NCBI RefSeq assembly: GCF_018375725.1 | Contig: NZ_JAHACR010000218.1 | Span: 1-7,412 of the forward strand | DNA: 7,412 bases | Direction of reading: 5' to 3' | DNA from: Burkholderia sp. | GTDB taxonomy: Bacteria; Pseudomonadota; Gammaproteobacteria; Burkholderiales; Burkholderiaceae | Part shown: positions 7,114 to 7,412 of the stretch, in pieces | Layout: every line of letters begins with the position of its first letter | How positions within the stretch are numbered: the first letter of the stretch is position 1 | The notes under the pieces: model-generated | The model's database searches: none | The model's input: only the letters and a program-made list of their open reading frames with translations | What the model was told of the DNA's origin: nothing | Position numbers and translations under genes: made by a program

Positions 7114-7154
7114 CCGGGCGTGACGCGCGATGCGGTCGCGCCCGGTTGAACCGG
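7114..7154. other. Inverted repeats after fdhE
   Basis: CCGGGCG (7114-7120) can pair with CGCCCGG (7139-7145) around an 18-base loop. It overlaps a 13-base palindrome, CCGGTTGAACCGG at 7142-7154. No T run follows, so this is at best a weak or Rho-assisted end for the fdhE transcript. Confidence 0.3.
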
Positions 7155-7192
7155 CGCGTTGCCGTCTGGCGGCGATCGCGCCATTCAAAAGC

Positions 7193-7221
7193 TCGAATTC
7201 TTCCGCCGTGTTGGGTATACT
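7193..7221 (+). promoter_or_regulatory. Possible promoter for selC copy 2
   Basis: TATACT at 7216-7221 is a good -10 box (5 of 6 to TATAAT). TCGAAT at 7193-7198, 17 bases upstream, is a poor -35 (3 of 6 to TTGACA). Transcription would begin near 7228, about 90 bases before the mature tRNA end, so the 5' leader would need processing by RNase P. Confidence 0.45.
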
Positions 7222-7228
7222 GCGCAGC

Positions 7229-7302
7229 CGCAGCAATTTCGACATGCTGCGCACGTGGCGATCAAATCATTGGCATGCAGCGGTAGCGCGCATGTCTGCA
7301 TG
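7229..7302 (+). other. Two hairpins in the leader of selC copy 2
   Basis: CGCAGCA (7229-7235) pairs with TGCTGCG (7245-7251), and CATGCAG (7274-7280) pairs with CTGCATG (7296-7302). Each is a perfect 7-bp stem. They lie between the predicted start site and the tRNA, so they would be in the precursor transcript. No coding potential is evident here. Confidence 0.4.
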
Positions 7303-7318
7303 TCGATCCCACGCCGAA

Positions 7319-7412
7319 GGAAGGCATCCGTATCCGGTGGTGCGGCCGGGCTTCAAACCCGGTAGGGGGCGTCAGCCGCTCCCTGGTAGGTTCGACTCCT
7401 GCTGCCTTCCGC
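7319..7412 (+). tRNA. selC: tRNA-Sec (anticodon TCA), copy 2, cut by window edge
   Basis: Second selenocysteine tRNA gene. Bases 1-94 are present; the last two (CA of CCA) would lie beyond the window if the gene matches copy 1. It is identical to copy 1 except at tRNA bases 27 (G for T) and 40 (C for T), both in the anticodon stem. These restore a G-T and a G-C pair, so this copy has the more stable and more E. coli-like stem. The anticodon TCA is at 7353-7355. The five bases before the gene (CCGAA) are also shared with copy 1; farther upstream the two differ, so each has its own promoter region. Confidence 0.95.

Noticed and set aside
5260..7254. 664-codon open frame on the minus strand across fdoI and fdhE
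   Set aside because: Same reason: an antisense shadow of two real genes with Arg-rich, featureless translation. It also crosses terminators and gene boundaries.
7101..7365. Small + strand open frames after fdhE (7101-7286 and 7159-7365)
   Set aside because: One overlaps the fdhE end without coding character and the other runs into the tRNA gene. Translations look random.
1..7412. CRISPR array, insertion sequence, integrase or defence system
   Set aside because: No repeat-spacer pattern, no transposase or recombinase protein and no terminal inverted repeats were seen; all long + strand genes are accounted for.

Overview
The window looks like chromosome from a high-GC betaproteobacterium, most likely Burkholderia or a close relative. 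The reasons are the strong G/C bias at codon third positions, a PhaR of the Burkholderia/Cupriavidus type, and a selenocysteine-dependent respiratory formate dehydrogenase operon. The genus is an inference; no search was run.

Layout, left to right: (1) a complete selenocysteine tRNA gene (selC copy 1, 21-116) with its own intrinsic terminator (134-167). (2) A phaR-type regulator gene (294-857) followed by two tandem hairpins. (3) About 500 bases without a gene, holding several short direct and inverted repeats, which should include the promoter of the next operon. (4) fdoG-fdoH-fdoI (1358-6018), encoding the three subunits of the membrane-bound formate dehydrogenase (FDH-N/FDH-O type). The fdoG frame is interrupted by an in-frame TGA at 1943-1945. 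This is selenocysteine codon 196, followed directly by a clear bacterial SECIS hairpin, so the gene is intact and not broken. (5) A structured 144-base gap ending in a terminator-like hairpin with seven T's. (6) fdhE (6163-7104), the formate dehydrogenase maturation factor, with a non-ATG start. (7) A 214-base gap with a plausible promoter and hairpins. (8) A second selenocysteine tRNA gene (selC copy 2, 7319 to the window edge, last two bases cut off).

All genes are on the + strand. The genes form a coherent module. The tRNA decodes the UGA in fdoG. FdoG is folded with Mo/W-bis-MGD and an Fe-S cluster and exported by the Tat pathway. FdoH carries electrons from FdoG to the membrane, FdoI passes them to quinone, and FdhE matures the enzyme. 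PhaR is the only gene with no direct role in formate oxidation.

The most unusual feature is the pair of nearly identical, full-length selenocysteine tRNA genes (2 differences in 94 compared bases, both in the anticodon stem) that flank the formate dehydrogenase module as direct repeats. Bacteria normally carry one selC. I see no integrase, transposase, CRISPR array or defence gene in the window.
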